A stretch of 64,000 bases of DNA from Bacteroidia bacterium (GCA_021740825.1 JAIOZA010000002.1:103454-167453), one strand, 5' to 3'. Shown: positions 18,742 to 28,678, counted from the first letter of the stretch. Translations and numbers: made by a program. Notes: generated by a model not told the origin, from the letters alone.

Positions 18742-19665
18742 TTAAAACTTAGATCGAATTACCTTAGTTTTTGACCTTCTCAATTTATTGAAGAAATTAT
18801 TTCCGTAACGTCCTCTATAAAAACTAGATTTACCTCGTATTACATAACTATAACTTACACTCATGGTCATATAAGAATCTTTATGTGTAGGATCACCACG
18901 CTTATTAAGCGGATTGTCAATGGGATCATACATAAAATTCTTAACAAAGGCAGGATCAATATTTGTTAATTCTCCAGTACGCGTTGCCAATGCAGCAGCC
19001 TCAGGACTCTGAGTTGAAGGATCTACATAAGTTCCGCTAATATCATCTAAATAATCCGTAAAAGTTGTTCTATAATTAAGTTCATAACCAATACGATGCT
19101 TTTTACGAAACGTGAAATAAAAGCCAACACCCGCAGGTATATTAATTCCAATAGGAGAATACCTTACTCCCTCTGTTTGTAAAGGTCTCAGTTTAACATA
19201 AGATCCGTCAACATATGCTTTTGGATTTGTATAAAACATGCCCAAACCTCCAAAAAAATAAGCTCTAAAACCAACTTTATTTCTATAAGTATTTCCTACG
19301 TCGTTGTCTTCAAAAAAGAAAACCTGACCAGTAGCTGCTAAATCAAACATATCATTCCTGAAATTTAGATTTCGAGCATTTCTTGCTGGGTTACTTGATA
19401 ATTTATCATCACCCGCGATACGTAAATAATCTAACGCTACTTTCACTGATAATTTTGGATTAACTTTGTACCTTGCAAAACCACCAACATTTAAGCGTGT
19501 TTTAGCGAATTTCATATCTGCAACAAAATCGCGTCGAGTTTTTTCTTTACCACCAATATCTCCTAAATAGTTAGAAGCGCCAAGTGAAAAACCATAATCC
19601 CATAGCCATTGTGCCTCAGCAACTGATGAAGTAAATAGAACAATAAAAATAAAAATGTATTTCAT
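18742..19665 (-). CDS. DUF6089-family outer-membrane protein
   Basis: This 307-residue protein has a signal peptide (MKYIFIFIVLFTSSVAEAQ) and a barrel-type body beginning WDYGFSLGASNYLGDIGG. Typical segments are GFRAYFFGGLGMFYTNPKA, IPAGVGFYFTFRKKHRIGYEL and FTDYLDDISGTYVDP, which I recognise from the DUF6089 outer-membrane family. The C-terminus is basic. Function is unknown; the family is widespread in Bacteroidota. It is convergent with the nuclease gene and has its own promoter. Confidence 0.8.
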   Translation of the reverse strand: MKYIFIFIVLFTSSVAEAQWLWDYGFSLGASNYLGDIGGKEKTRRDFVADMKFAKTRLNVGGFARYKVNPKLSVKVALDYLRIAGDDKLSSNPARNARNLNFRNDMFDLAATGQVFFFEDNDVGNTYRNKVGFRAYFFGGLGMFYTNPKAYVDGSYVKLRPLQTEGVRYSPIGINIPAGVGFYFTFRKKHRIGYELNYRTTFTDYLDDISGTYVDPSTQSPEAAALATRTGELTNIDPAFVKNFMYDPIDNPLNKRGDPTHKDSYMTMSVSYSYVIRGKSSFYRGRYGNNFFNKLRRSKTKVIRSKF

Positions 19666-19688
19666 TTAATAATGATAAAATTAATAGA

Positions 19689-19720
19689 CAAAAATAATAA
19701 AATCTTTAACTTTAGCCAAA
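19689..19720 (-). promoter_or_regulatory. promoter of the DUF6089 gene
   Basis: On the minus strand TTTG (19717-19720) is followed after 20 bp by TATTTTTG (19689-19696), 23 bp before the start codon. It matches the Bacteroidota consensus and lies in the 67-bp divergent spacer shared with the next gene. Confidence 0.65.
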
Positions 19721-19732
19721 ATAATATTACAA

Positions 19733-20677
19733 ATGAAAACAATTAATCAGTTATTTAATATTAAATATCCGATAGTACAGGGAGGTATGATTTGGTGCAG
19801 CGGATGGGAACTTGCTTCAGCTGTTTCAGATGCTGGCGGATTAGGATTAATTGGTTCGGGATCAATGTATCCAGAAATACTAAGGGAACAAATAATAAAG
19901 TGTAAAAAGGCCACAAATAAGCCGTTTGGCGTTAATATTCCTTTGCTATATCCAAATATTGAAGAACATATACAAATTGTCATAGACGAAGGCGTCAAAA
20001 TTGTGTTTACATCTGCCGGAAATCCGAAAACATGGACTAAGCATTTAAAAGACAATGGTATAACAGTAGTTCATGTGGTATCAAATGTTAAATTTGCTCT
20101 AAAATGCGAAGAAGCAGGTGTTGATGCAATAGTTGCAGAAGGATTTGAGGCAGGCGGACATAATGGAAGAGAAGAAACTACGACTTTAGTTTTATTACCA
20201 CTTGTTAAAAAGTCAATTACTATTCCGTTAATTGCAGCTGGAGGAATTAGTTCTGGAAAGGCTATTGCCGCAGCGTTTGCATTAGGAGCAAATGGTGTTC
20301 AAATTGGAAGTCGATTTGTTTGTTCAAATGAATCGTCGGCTCATAGTAATTTTAAAAATGCTATTATTGATTCAAAAGAAGGAGATACTCAGTTATCGTT
20401 AAAACAATTAACTCCTGTAAGATTATTAAAAAACTCCTTTTATAACCAAGTAACTGAACTTGAAAAAAAATGTGCTTCAATTGAAGAGTTATCTGCCCTG
20501 TTAGGTCGTGGAAGAGCAAAAAAAGGAATGTTTGAAGGAGATTTGACTGAAGGCGAATTAGAAATTGGACAAGTATCAGGAGCGATGGACAAAATACAAT
20601 CTGTTCAAGAAATATTTGACGAATTAATTACAGAATATAACGAAACTCTAAAATCATTAGAAAATAATTATTTCTAA
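19733..20677 (+). CDS. nitronate monooxygenase / FabK-like FMN oxidoreductase
   Basis: This 314-residue FMN-dependent barrel enzyme has YPIVQGGMIWCSGWELASAVS at the N-terminus, the active-site segment VAEGFEAGGHNG (histidine near 140) and the FMN phosphate-binding segment AAGGISSGKAIAAAFALGANG. The family covers nitronate monooxygenases (formerly 2-nitropropane dioxygenases) and enoyl-ACP reductase II (FabK). The sequence alone does not decide the substrate. It is cytoplasmic and of normal length. It stands alone, divergent from the DUF6089 gene and separated by 233 bp from gldA. Confidence 0.85.
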   Translation: MKTINQLFNIKYPIVQGGMIWCSGWELASAVSDAGGLGLIGSGSMYPEILREQIIKCKKATNKPFGVNIPLLYPNIEEHIQIVIDEGVKIVFTSAGNPKTWTKHLKDNGITVVHVVSNVKFALKCEEAGVDAIVAEGFEAGGHNGREETTTLVLLPLVKKSITIPLIAAGGISSGKAIAAAFALGANGVQIGSRFVCSNESSAHSNFKNAIIDSKEGDTQLSLKQLTPVRLLKNSFYNQVTELEKKCASIEELSALLGRGRAKKGMFEGDLTEGELEIGQVSGAMDKIQSVQEIFDELITEYNETLKSLENNYF

Positions 20678-20824
20678 TTTTTTTATACTGCAAAATTAGT
20701 CTACACTAAATTACATATGTATGCTTGCTATTTGCTTAATCAATCATACTCTTTAGCAAAACAATCAAAATATAAAGAAATACAAATTTCCTAATTTTAT
20801 AAACTAGGTCTTTATTAACTCAAT

Positions 20825-20854
20825 GTGAAGAGTTTGGGCATTTCCAGACTTCAC
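20825..20854 (+). other. hairpin in the gldA upstream region
   Basis: GTGAAG-ag-TTTGG pairs with CCAGA-CTTCAC around a GCATTT loop (11 bp, a 2-nt bulge and one G-T pair). It lies 57 bp before gldA in a spacer with no gene. No T run follows, so it is not an obvious terminator of the upstream gene. Confidence 0.4.
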
Positions 20855-20885
20855 TTGAAGTTTAATAAAAATCATAAAAAATCAG

Positions 20886-20893
20886 TATTTTTG
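20886..20893 (+). promoter_or_regulatory. candidate -7 box for gldA
   Basis: TATTTTTG matches TAnnTTTG and lies 17 bp before the gldA start. No -33 box is seen at 19-21 bp. Confidence 0.35.
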
Positions 20894-20910
20894 AGTTAGA
20901 ATAAGCCAAT

Positions 20911-21816
20911 ATGTCAATCAAAGTAAATAATATCACAAAAATATACGGAACTCAAAAAGCGTTAAACAATGTTTCTTTTGAAATTGGTACCAATGAAATT
21001 GTAGGATTTTTAGGGCCAAATGGTGCGGGAAAAAGTACCATGATGAAAATTCTTACTTGTTATATTCCACCAACCGAAGGATTTGCAACCGTTTGTGGTT
21101 TTAACACCAACGACCAAAGTATTGAAGTACGTAAACAAGTTGGCTATTTACCGGAGCATAATCCATTGTATTTGGATATGTATGTAAAAGAATTCTTGCA
21201 ATTTATTGGCGGATTATATAAAATAAAAAACGCCAAAGAACGCGTTAAAGAAATGATTGACGCTACTGGTTTGCAGTTAGAACAAAATAAAAAAATTGGT
21301 GCATTATCAAAAGGCTATAGGCAACGGGTTGGTTTAGCTCAGGCCATGATTCATGACCCAAAAGTATTAATTATGGATGAGCCAACTACTGGTTTAGACC
21401 CAAATCAATTGGAAGAGATTCGTAGCCTTATCAAAAAACTAGGGAAACAAAAAACTGTAATGCTTAGTACGCATATTATGCAGGAAGTAGAAGCTGTGTG
21501 TGATAGAGTTATAATTATTAATAAAGGGGAAATTGTAGCCAACGATACTACACAAACCCTCCAACAAAATACAACCAAACAAATTATTACGGTAGAGTTT
21601 GACAAAGAGGTTTCCTTTAATACACTTAAATCTATTAATGGTGTAGAAGATGCCATTTTAATAGAAGGAAAAACTTGGAAGATAATTTCTGATTTAGAAA
21701 AAGATGTTCGTAAGGAATTATTTAATTACGCAGTTAAACATAATATTGGAATATTGACTCTTAATAAAGAAGAACAAAAATTAGAAGATGTTTTTAAAGC
21801 ATTGACTAAAAAATAA
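20911..21816 (+). CDS. gldA: GldA-like ABC transporter ATPase
   Basis: This 301-residue ATPase has Walker A GPNGAGKST (35-43), the signature SKGYRQRVGLA, Walker B VLIMDEPTTGLDPNQL and H-loop STHIMQEVEAVCDR. The segments LPEHNPLYLDMYVKEFL and GYRQRVGLAQAM closely resemble GldA, the ATPase of the GldAFG transporter required for gliding in Flavobacterium. The permease subunits GldF and GldG are not adjacent. The stop codon abuts the start of the aldehyde dehydrogenase gene (TAAATG), so translation may be coupled. It could serve a different ABC-2 permease in this organism. Confidence 0.82.
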   Translation: MSIKVNNITKIYGTQKALNNVSFEIGTNEIVGFLGPNGAGKSTMMKILTCYIPPTEGFATVCGFNTNDQSIEVRKQVGYLPEHNPLYLDMYVKEFLQFIGGLYKIKNAKERVKEMIDATGLQLEQNKKIGALSKGYRQRVGLAQAMIHDPKVLIMDEPTTGLDPNQLEEIRSLIKKLGKQKTVMLSTHIMQEVEAVCDRVIIINKGEIVANDTTQTLQQNTTKQIITVEFDKEVSFNTLKSINGVEDAILIEGKTWKIISDLEKDVRKELFNYAVKHNIGILTLNKEEQKLEDVFKALTKK

Positions 21817-23235
21817 ATGCAAAATAAAAATTATAACATCTATTCTGCTGGTAAATTTATTACCACTAATCATATTCTTGAAATAGTAAATCCATTTGAT
21901 CAATCGTTAGTAGCAACAACCTATTTAGCGGATAATATTATTTTAGATGAAGCTATCGAAAAAGCTTTATCTGTAAAAGATGAACTAAGTAATTTATCTT
22001 CACAAAAAAAACATGATATCCTAAAGCAAATTTCTAACGAGATTTTTGCGAACAGAAATTATTTAGCAAACATATTAAGTATAGAAAGTGCGAAGCCATT
22101 AAAATATGCATTAGCAGAAATAGATCGTTCGGCACACACTTTTTTAATTGCAGCTGAAGAAAGCAAAAAAAATTCAACAGAAAACTTAGTATTAGAAAGA
22201 ATTTCAGGTGCTGAAAAAAGAGAGGGCATTATTCATTATTTCCCAATTGGATTAATTGCTGGTATTGCTCCATTTAATTTTCCGATGAATTTAGCTGTAC
22301 ATAAAATTGCACCCGCCATTGCAAGTGGTTGTCCAATTATTTTAAAACCAGCAAGTCGTACACCATTATCTTGTTTGGAGTTAGCAAAAATTATTGATAA
22401 AACAGAACTACCAAAAGGAGCTATTTCTATTTTACCAATGGATAGAGAAACCGGTAATTTACTGGTAACCGATGAGCGCTTTAAATTATTAAGTTTTACG
22501 GGCTCACCAGACGTTGGCTGGAAAATGAAAAGCAAAAGCGGCAAAAAGAAAATAGTACTTGAATTAGGTGGAAATGCTGCCACTATTATTACACAAAGTG
22601 CTGATTTAAAAGATGCATTACCTAAATCACTAATGGGAGCATTTGCTTATAGTGGCCAAATATGCATACATGCACAACGTTTTATAGTTCACTCATCATT
22701 GTACCAAAATTTTATTGACGAATTAAAGATAGCAACTCTAGCTTTAAAATACGGTAATCCATTAGATGAAACAACTGATGTATCAAACATGATTGATGAG
22801 GCAAATGCGATTCGTGTAGAAAGTTGGATTAATGAAGCAATACAACAAGGAGCAAAATTAATTTGTGGGGGAAAAAGAATTGGAAGTTATATTGAACCAA
22901 CCATATTAACTCAATGTAATAATACTATGAAAGTTTATGCTGAAGAAATATTTGGTCCAGTAATTTGTATTAACTCATTCGAAACAATTGATGATGCTAT
23001 ACAGCAAGCTAACAATACAAAATTTGGATTGCAATGTGGCGTATTTACAAACGATACTTTTGAATTAGATAAGTGCTTTAAACAATTAGAAGTAGGCGGT
23101 GTAATCCACAACCACGTCCCTACCCTTCGTTACGATCAAATGCCATATGGAGGAATTAAAGATAGCGGACTTGGCAGAGAAGGTGTGAAATATGCTATGC
23201 TTGACATGTTAGAAACAAAAATATTAGTGAAGTAA
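21817..23235 (+). CDS. NAD(P)-dependent aldehyde dehydrogenase
   Basis: This 472-residue enzyme oxidises aldehydes to acids. Conserved residues include E249 (VLELGGNAA) and the catalytic nucleophile C283 (GQICIHAQR). The fold landmarks GIAPFNFPMNLAVHKIAPA, SFTGSPDVGWKMK, AEEIFGPVIC and GGIKDSGLGREG are all present. The overall look is of the lactaldehyde/phosphonoacetaldehyde-type ALDH group, but the substrate is not predictable. It starts directly at the gldA stop codon. Confidence 0.92.
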   Translation: MQNKNYNIYSAGKFITTNHILEIVNPFDQSLVATTYLADNIILDEAIEKALSVKDELSNLSSQKKHDILKQISNEIFANRNYLANILSIESAKPLKYALAEIDRSAHTFLIAAEESKKNSTENLVLERISGAEKREGIIHYFPIGLIAGIAPFNFPMNLAVHKIAPAIASGCPIILKPASRTPLSCLELAKIIDKTELPKGAISILPMDRETGNLLVTDERFKLLSFTGSPDVGWKMKSKSGKKKIVLELGGNAATIITQSADLKDALPKSLMGAFAYSGQICIHAQRFIVHSSLYQNFIDELKIATLALKYGNPLDETTDVSNMIDEANAIRVESWINEAIQQGAKLICGGKRIGSYIEPTILTQCNNTMKVYAEEIFGPVICINSFETIDDAIQQANNTKFGLQCGVFTNDTFELDKCFKQLEVGGVIHNHVPTLRYDQMPYGGIKDSGLGREGVKYAMLDMLETKILVK

Positions 23236-23327
23236 CAAAAATTAAAGTTTGAAATTATTGGTTGTAATAAGTATAAACTTCCAATAAAACCAAAAATAAA
23301 ACAATTTAAAACAAACAACTAAACGAC

Positions 23328-24314
23328 ATGGAATACAGAAGACTCGGAAAATCAGGATTACAGGTTAGTACTTTATCATTTGGATCGTGGATTACCTTTG
23401 GTAAACAAATAGAAAATAACACGGCTGATGAACTTTTAACTATTGCATACGACAATGGTGTTAACTTTTTTGATAATGCCGAAATTTATGCGCGTGGAAA
23501 ATCAGAAGAGGTAATGGGCTCCATCTTAAAGAAAAAAAATTGGGTTCGCAGTTCCTATTGTGTTAGTAGTAAAGTTTATTTTGGTTACGAGGAAGGTAAG
23601 CCAAACCAAACAGGTCTTTCTCGAAAGCATATTATTGAAGGTTGTCACGCAGCTTTAAAACGCTTACAAGTAGATTATATTGATTTGTTTTTTTGTCACC
23701 GTCCTGATAAAAATACACCGATTGAAGAAACTGTTTGGGCAATGAACACATTAATTCAGCAAGGTAAAATTTTATATTGGGGAACCAGCGAATGGGCAAA
23801 TGATGAAATCATGGCCGCATTTGTATTTGCTGAAAGAAACAGATTGATTGGACCAACTATGGAACAACCTCAATACAATATGTTTGAAAGAACGAAAATT
23901 GAAAAAGATTATTTATTATTATTCAGGGATTTTGGAATGGGAACAACAATTTGGAGTCCTTTAGCATCAGGTTTGTTATCTGGTAAATATAACAACGGCG
24001 TTCCTGAAGATAATCGTTTACATATTGAAGGAATGGATTGGTTAAAAGAAAGAACTTTAGGAGAAGAATCTAAAATAGAGAAAACTAAGAAATTAACACT
24101 ACTTGCTAATGAATTAGATACATCAATTGCAAAACTATCTATTGCTTGGACGATAAAAAATCCAAACGTTAGCACCACTATTTTAGGAGCTTCAAAAAAA
24201 GAACAATTGATTGAGAACTTAAAAGCCTTAGAGGTTGTTTCTTTAATTACACCTGAAGTCAATGAAAAAATCGAATTAATCTTAAATAATAAACCTGAGC
24301 AAGCCGCATTTTAA
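23328..24314 (+). CDS. aldo/keto reductase (Kv-beta/YghZ type)
   Basis: This 328-residue cytoplasmic NADPH reductase has the full AKR tetrad: D49, Y54, K82 and H124 (FFDNAEIYARGKSE, SSKVYFG, FFCHRPD). The N-terminus MEYRRLGKSGLQVSTLSFGS and the C-terminal AWTIKNPNVSTTILGASK are typical of the group that includes Kv-beta and E. coli YghZ. Its substrate is unknown. It is followed 7 bp later by the CoA-transferase gene and preceded by a 92-bp spacer. Confidence 0.92.
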   Translation: MEYRRLGKSGLQVSTLSFGSWITFGKQIENNTADELLTIAYDNGVNFFDNAEIYARGKSEEVMGSILKKKNWVRSSYCVSSKVYFGYEEGKPNQTGLSRKHIIEGCHAALKRLQVDYIDLFFCHRPDKNTPIEETVWAMNTLIQQGKILYWGTSEWANDEIMAAFVFAERNRLIGPTMEQPQYNMFERTKIEKDYLLLFRDFGMGTTIWSPLASGLLSGKYNNGVPEDNRLHIEGMDWLKERTLGEESKIEKTKKLTLLANELDTSIAKLSIAWTIKNPNVSTTILGASKKEQLIENLKALEVVSLITPEVNEKIELILNNKPEQAAF

Positions 24315-24321
24315 TTTAGCA

Positions 24322-25383
24322 ATGAATAAACCATTTTCAGATTTAATAGTTGTAGAATTGGCAGGCGTTTTGGCCGGTCCATCGGCTGGTTTATTTCTTG
24401 CTGAATTAGGTGCAAACGTTATCAAAATTGAAAATCCGAAAACAGGTGGAGACGTTACAAGAAGTTGGAAATTACAATCAGAAAATAAAGAAGATAAAAC
24501 CAGTGCTTACTACTGGAGCATAAACTCAGGTAAGGAAATTCTATTTTTAGATTTATTACTTGATAATGATTTACAACAATTTTACGACTTAATTAAAACT
24601 GCTGACATTTTAATAAGCAATTATAAATTGGGTGATGATATAAAATTAAAAGTAGATTATAGTTCTTTAAAAAAACTAAATCCAACATTAATTTACGCAT
24701 CAATTAATGGATTTGGACCTGAAAGCCCCCGCACGGCGTATGACTTAATTTTGCAAGCTGAAAGTGGCTTCATGTTTATGAACGGAGAAAAAAATGCAAG
24801 TCCTTTAAAAATGCCGGTTGCCTTAATTGATATTTTAGCTGGGCATCAATTAAAAGAAGCTATATTAATTGCCTTATTAAACAAATATAAAACCAATCAA
24901 GGCTCTCATATAACAGTATCATTATTTGACACAGCTATTTCTTCATTAGCCAATCAAGCAACAAATTGGCTAATTGCAAATCAATTGCCAACAGCACAAG
25001 GCTCTTTACATCCAAATATAGCGCCTTATGGAGAAATTTTTAAAACAAAAGATAACCATCAAATTACTTTTGCCATTGGAAGCGATAAACAATTTAAGCA
25101 GTTGTGCGAAATTCTAAACATTCAAGTAATACTTGAATACAGCACTAATCAATTACGGGTTGCAAATCGTTTTTCTTTATTTGATCTTTTAAATGAAAAA
25201 ATAAAACAATTGGATTTTGAAATTTTATTTAACCATTGTCTGCAAAACGACATTCCAATTGGTAAAATAAGAAACTTAAAAGAAGTATTTGAATTACCTG
25301 AAGCTCAGCAATTAATTCATAGTTTTCATCATCAAAAAAGTATTATTAATTCAGTAAAGTCAATTGCGTTTACTATCAAATAA
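24322..25383 (+). CDS. CaiB/BaiF family (class III) CoA-transferase
   Basis: This 353-residue enzyme resembles family III CoA-transferases, which move CoA between carboxylic acids. The N-terminal GVLAGPSAGLFLAELGANV, the nucleotide-contact region VIKIENPKTGGDVTR and the segment YASINGFGPESPRTAYDL are conserved. The likely nucleophilic aspartate is D170 (MPVALIDILAG). It is shorter than the usual 380-430 residues, mainly at the C-terminus. It is the last gene of the gldA-ALDH-AKR run and ends at a strong terminator. Confidence 0.85.
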   Translation: MNKPFSDLIVVELAGVLAGPSAGLFLAELGANVIKIENPKTGGDVTRSWKLQSENKEDKTSAYYWSINSGKEILFLDLLLDNDLQQFYDLIKTADILISNYKLGDDIKLKVDYSSLKKLNPTLIYASINGFGPESPRTAYDLILQAESGFMFMNGEKNASPLKMPVALIDILAGHQLKEAILIALLNKYKTNQGSHITVSLFDTAISSLANQATNWLIANQLPTAQGSLHPNIAPYGEIFKTKDNHQITFAIGSDKQFKQLCEILNIQVILEYSTNQLRVANRFSLFDLLNEKIKQLDFEILFNHCLQNDIPIGKIRNLKEVFELPEAQQLIHSFHHQKSIINSVKSIAFTIK

Positions 25384-25384
25384 A

Positions 25385-25414
25385 AAAAGCACCAACTATT
25401 AAGTTGATGCTTTT
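25385..25414. terminator. bidirectional terminator between the CoA-transferase and M43 genes
   Basis: A 13-bp stem with one mismatch (AAAAGCACCAACT / AGTTGATGCTTTT, loop ATTA) has flanking A and T tracts. It separates convergent genes. Confidence 0.85.
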
Positions 25415-25429
25415 ACTGACAAAAATAAT

Positions 25430-27604
25430 TTATTCAATAATTAGTTTTTTAGAAATACGTTTATTCTCAAAATCAATGTTAACGATATAAACACCAGCAG
25501 CTAAATTTTCATTTTGATTAATTAAATGACTAACTCTACCTTGGTTATCTGCTGTTTTGGAAGTCTCTTCAAATACTCTACCCATCATATCAACTAAACT
25601 AATTTTAGCAGTTTTATTTTCGGGAATATAAAAATCAATAGTTGAACTTGAATTTGTAGGATTTGGATAAATAGATAAACCAATTGATTTTTCGATTTCT
25701 GTAATTCCAGTTACAATATTTCCAGTTATGTTAATTTGATCTAAATAAATATTATTAGACCTACCAACATTTTCATCACTTCTAAAGGCAAAACGGAACA
25801 TAACACTTGGCTTATTATTTAATGCAGAAAATAAACCACTAATTAAGTTCTTAAAAACCCATTGTGCTGATGTAGGAACAAAAGCTGTAGTTGTAGTTCC
25901 ACCAGATGCTGCTGCCATTGCTGCTGCCGTTGGCACACCAACTACATTTATCCATGTACCACCGCAATCTAATGAATATTGAATTTTAAATGTATCTGCC
26001 TGTGCTGCTAAACGCTTTGCATATGCGTAATAATAAGACATTGATATGGTATTAGTATTACTAAAATCAAATACGGAGGTTTGAAAATAATCTAAATGAC
26101 CTGGTGTGCTTGTTGAACTTGCATTATTAATAAATATACTTTTTGTTGTAGCGTTTGCACCATTAGTTGCATTTTGAACCCAAGTTACAGAACCGGTATT
26201 ACCATTTACAACAGAAATACTTGAAGGTAATGTTGCTCCATCAAAACTAAAAATACTTGGTGCAGGTAAACCACCTGATCCATTTACAACATTTACATAG
26301 GATGTTTTATTCATGGTATTAGACCCTGTAGTATTAGTGGCAGTTAAACTTACAGAATAAGTTCCCGGCGTTGCATAAGAAACTACTTGCGATGTTGCAG
26401 TAGACGTTGAGGGATTACCGCCTTGAAAAGTCCACAATAAACCACCTGTTGATGCTCCTAATTGACTTGAGCTTGTGTAACTAAAAGTCCCACCTGCACA
26501 AACAGCTAACTTATTTGCAGAAAAATCGGCAAGAGGTGTGCATGTATAACTGCCGTTTAAACCGGTTGCTGTTAAATTTGAAGAGGACCACAAATTATTT
26601 CTACCACTTGTATTGCTAGTTAGGGCACTTCTCATTTTAGTAACTTGTCCTTGAGAAAACATTCTAGGACAAGAAGAATAATCCATAAAATTTTCCATAT
26701 TTTCTGCAGCAGTGCATCCAGTATAAGGACCAGTATTATTACCAGGACAAGTACTAAAATAACCCTTTGTAACAGGGGTATCTGTTACTCCATCATCACC
26801 ACAAACAGTACCTGGGTTATTTGTATTACCAAATGTGTGAGTTAAATTAAACCAATGTCCCAATTCATGACTTAAAGACCGAGCACCTAATCCAGTTAAA
26901 AAATCATACCTATAAACTATAGCATCCTGAGAAGCATTTGTACCCCAAGTACCAGGTAGATAAGTGTAACCAACAACTATTCCTCCAGTTGGAGGACAAG
27001 GCGACGTTGCACTTTCAATACACTTAACAATATATATATTTACATATTTATTGGTTGGCCATCTATTTGTTCCATTTCCTGAATAAGCATAAGCAGCCGT
27101 ATTAGATTGGCTCCAGTTTGTATTAGCATCATAATGACGAATAATACCATTTGTACATTTACCCAGTGGATCCTTTTTTGCTAACACTAATTGTATTTCT
27201 GCATCAACATAAAGCGATGAAAAATTTGAATTTATAGAACCAATGTCAGTCCCCAATTTACGATAATCTTTATTTACCTGGGCTATAGCAGCATTAACTG
27301 CGGCATCAGAAATATTTTCAGAACCATTTTGATGTAATATATGAAATACTACCGGAATGGTATAAATAGGCACAGCTCCTACTTTTTGACTTGCTTGGTT
27401 AAGTATTTCTTGGCGGTATTCAGTTTCTAATTGAGATTGAACTAAGTTATATCGTAACTTTGCATTTGGATCTTTATCAAAAACTTCATCCATTGCGGCA
27501 TAAGTATTACAAGGAATTGGATATGTGCCTTTTTTTTGTTCTTGAGAATAGGAACTAGCAACCATTGCAGCTATTCCAAACAGAGTTAATAATTGTTTTT
27601 TCAT
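25430..27604 (-). CDS. secreted M43 (pappalysin-type) metalloprotease with T9SS tail
   Basis: This 724-residue protein begins with a signal peptide (MKKQLLTLFGIAAMVASSYSQ). The metalloprotease domain (about 75-340) has the metzincin zinc site H246-E-L-G-H250-x5-H256 and a Met-turn at FMDYSS (306-310), with conserved cysteines, as in the M43 cytophagalysin family. A PKD domain follows (about 355-440), then a jelly-roll/MAM-like region (about 445-635) and a T9SS type A sorting tail (about 650-724: SIYPNPTNSSSTIDF and AAGVYIVNIDF). It is likely exported to the cell surface or medium for protein degradation. Confidence 0.92.
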   Translation of the reverse strand: MKKQLLTLFGIAAMVASSYSQEQKKGTYPIPCNTYAAMDEVFDKDPNAKLRYNLVQSQLETEYRQEILNQASQKVGAVPIYTIPVVFHILHQNGSENISDAAVNAAIAQVNKDYRKLGTDIGSINSNFSSLYVDAEIQLVLAKKDPLGKCTNGIIRHYDANTNWSQSNTAAYAYSGNGTNRWPTNKYVNIYIVKCIESATSPCPPTGGIVVGYTYLPGTWGTNASQDAIVYRYDFLTGLGARSLSHELGHWFNLTHTFGNTNNPGTVCGDDGVTDTPVTKGYFSTCPGNNTGPYTGCTAAENMENFMDYSSCPRMFSQGQVTKMRSALTSNTSGRNNLWSSSNLTATGLNGSYTCTPLADFSANKLAVCAGGTFSYTSSSQLGASTGGLLWTFQGGNPSTSTATSQVVSYATPGTYSVSLTATNTTGSNTMNKTSYVNVVNGSGGLPAPSIFSFDGATLPSSISVVNGNTGSVTWVQNATNGANATTKSIFINNASSTSTPGHLDYFQTSVFDFSNTNTISMSYYYAYAKRLAAQADTFKIQYSLDCGGTWINVVGVPTAAAMAAASGGTTTTAFVPTSAQWVFKNLISGLFSALNNKPSVMFRFAFRSDENVGRSNNIYLDQINITGNIVTGITEIEKSIGLSIYPNPTNSSSTIDFYIPENKTAKISLVDMMGRVFEETSKTADNQGRVSHLINQNENLAAGVYIVNIDFENKRISKKLIIE

Positions 27605-27687
27605 GTTTTGTTATTGTTTAAGTACTTAATAAAGATATAAATTCTAATTGACAAAATCAATATCAGAAAATATAATTCCTAATTCTA

Positions 27688-28614
27688 TTAATTTTTTGAA
27701 TTTAAATCTCTTTGATTTAAAGCCATCATTTGTTTCATTGTTTTATCCATACCTTCCACACTTCCATCTAAAAAAATCACGTTTCCTTTTCCTTCTTGAG
27801 CAAAGTTTTTCACAGCCTCAGTCCACATACTAAATAAAATTAACGATGAATCTAACTTTGCCTCTTCCATCTCTTTTGCTGCACCAGCCATACCTTTGGC
27901 AACTTCTTGGCGAAATAAGGCTATTCCCTCCCCTTTTAATTGCGAGGCATCTTTTTCTGCCTGAGCCGAAATTTTAATAAAATTACCTTCAGCTTCAGCT
28001 GCTTTAGTACGAGTAATTAATAAAGCTTGCCCTTCATTTTCGGCAGCAGCCTTTAAATTATTACTGGCAACAACCTTTGCCATTGAGCGCATTACTTCTT
28101 CATCAAAAGTAATGTCATTTAATTGCAAATCAATTAGGTGATAACCCCACTCTTCTAACATTACATCTAATTGCTCCTTCACAGCTTCAACAATATCTCT
28201 TCTTAAAGATAACACTTCTGATTGCTTTTTTGTTGCTACAAAAGCTCTTACAGAACCCTCAATAGATCGCACCAAAGCTTGCATTAAATTTTTATCATCT
28301 ACAAATTTAAAGGCTACATTTTTTATTGATTCTTCTTGTTGGTTAACCACAGCATAAAGTAACATTGCGGTAAAATTAACATTAGCCTGATCTATTGTAA
28401 CTGCTTGAAATCCTAATTCAGCGCTGCGGTTTTGAATAGATATTTTACGATACACTTTTTCGATAAAAGGAATTTTCATGCTTAATCCAGGAGTCAATAT
28501 TCTTCTGTATTTACCAAATACAGTTATTACAGCTACAGTTCCTTGCTGCACGGTTACAAAAGATAAAAAAATTAATAGGAATAAAATTGCGAAAAAGAAA
28601 ATGAGGAATGTCAT
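27688..28614 (-). CDS. stomatin-like band-7 (SPFH) membrane protein
   Basis: This 308-residue protein has one N-terminal membrane segment (TFLIFFFAILFLLIFLSFV), then an SPFH domain (about 22-190: GTVAVITVFGKYRRILTPGL, IQNRSAELGFQAVTIDQ) and an alanine/glutamate-rich coiled-coil region (about 200-260). It belongs to the stomatin/prohibitin-like SPFH family that organises membrane microdomains. No NfeD partner gene is adjacent, so it is an orphan. The gene is divergent from a TPR gene, sharing a 64-bp AT-rich spacer. Confidence 0.9.
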   Translation of the reverse strand: MTFLIFFFAILFLLIFLSFVTVQQGTVAVITVFGKYRRILTPGLSMKIPFIEKVYRKISIQNRSAELGFQAVTIDQANVNFTAMLLYAVVNQQEESIKNVAFKFVDDKNLMQALVRSIEGSVRAFVATKKQSEVLSLRRDIVEAVKEQLDVMLEEWGYHLIDLQLNDITFDEEVMRSMAKVVASNNLKAAAENEGQALLITRTKAAEAEGNFIKISAQAEKDASQLKGEGIALFRQEVAKGMAGAAKEMEEAKLDSSLILFSMWTEAVKNFAQEGKGNVIFLDGSVEGMDKTMKQMMALNQRDLNSKN

Positions 28615-28678
28615 AGTTTAAATATTAATTTGTTTATGTAAATTTAAGCATCCAAAACAAATAACAAAATATTTTTTT

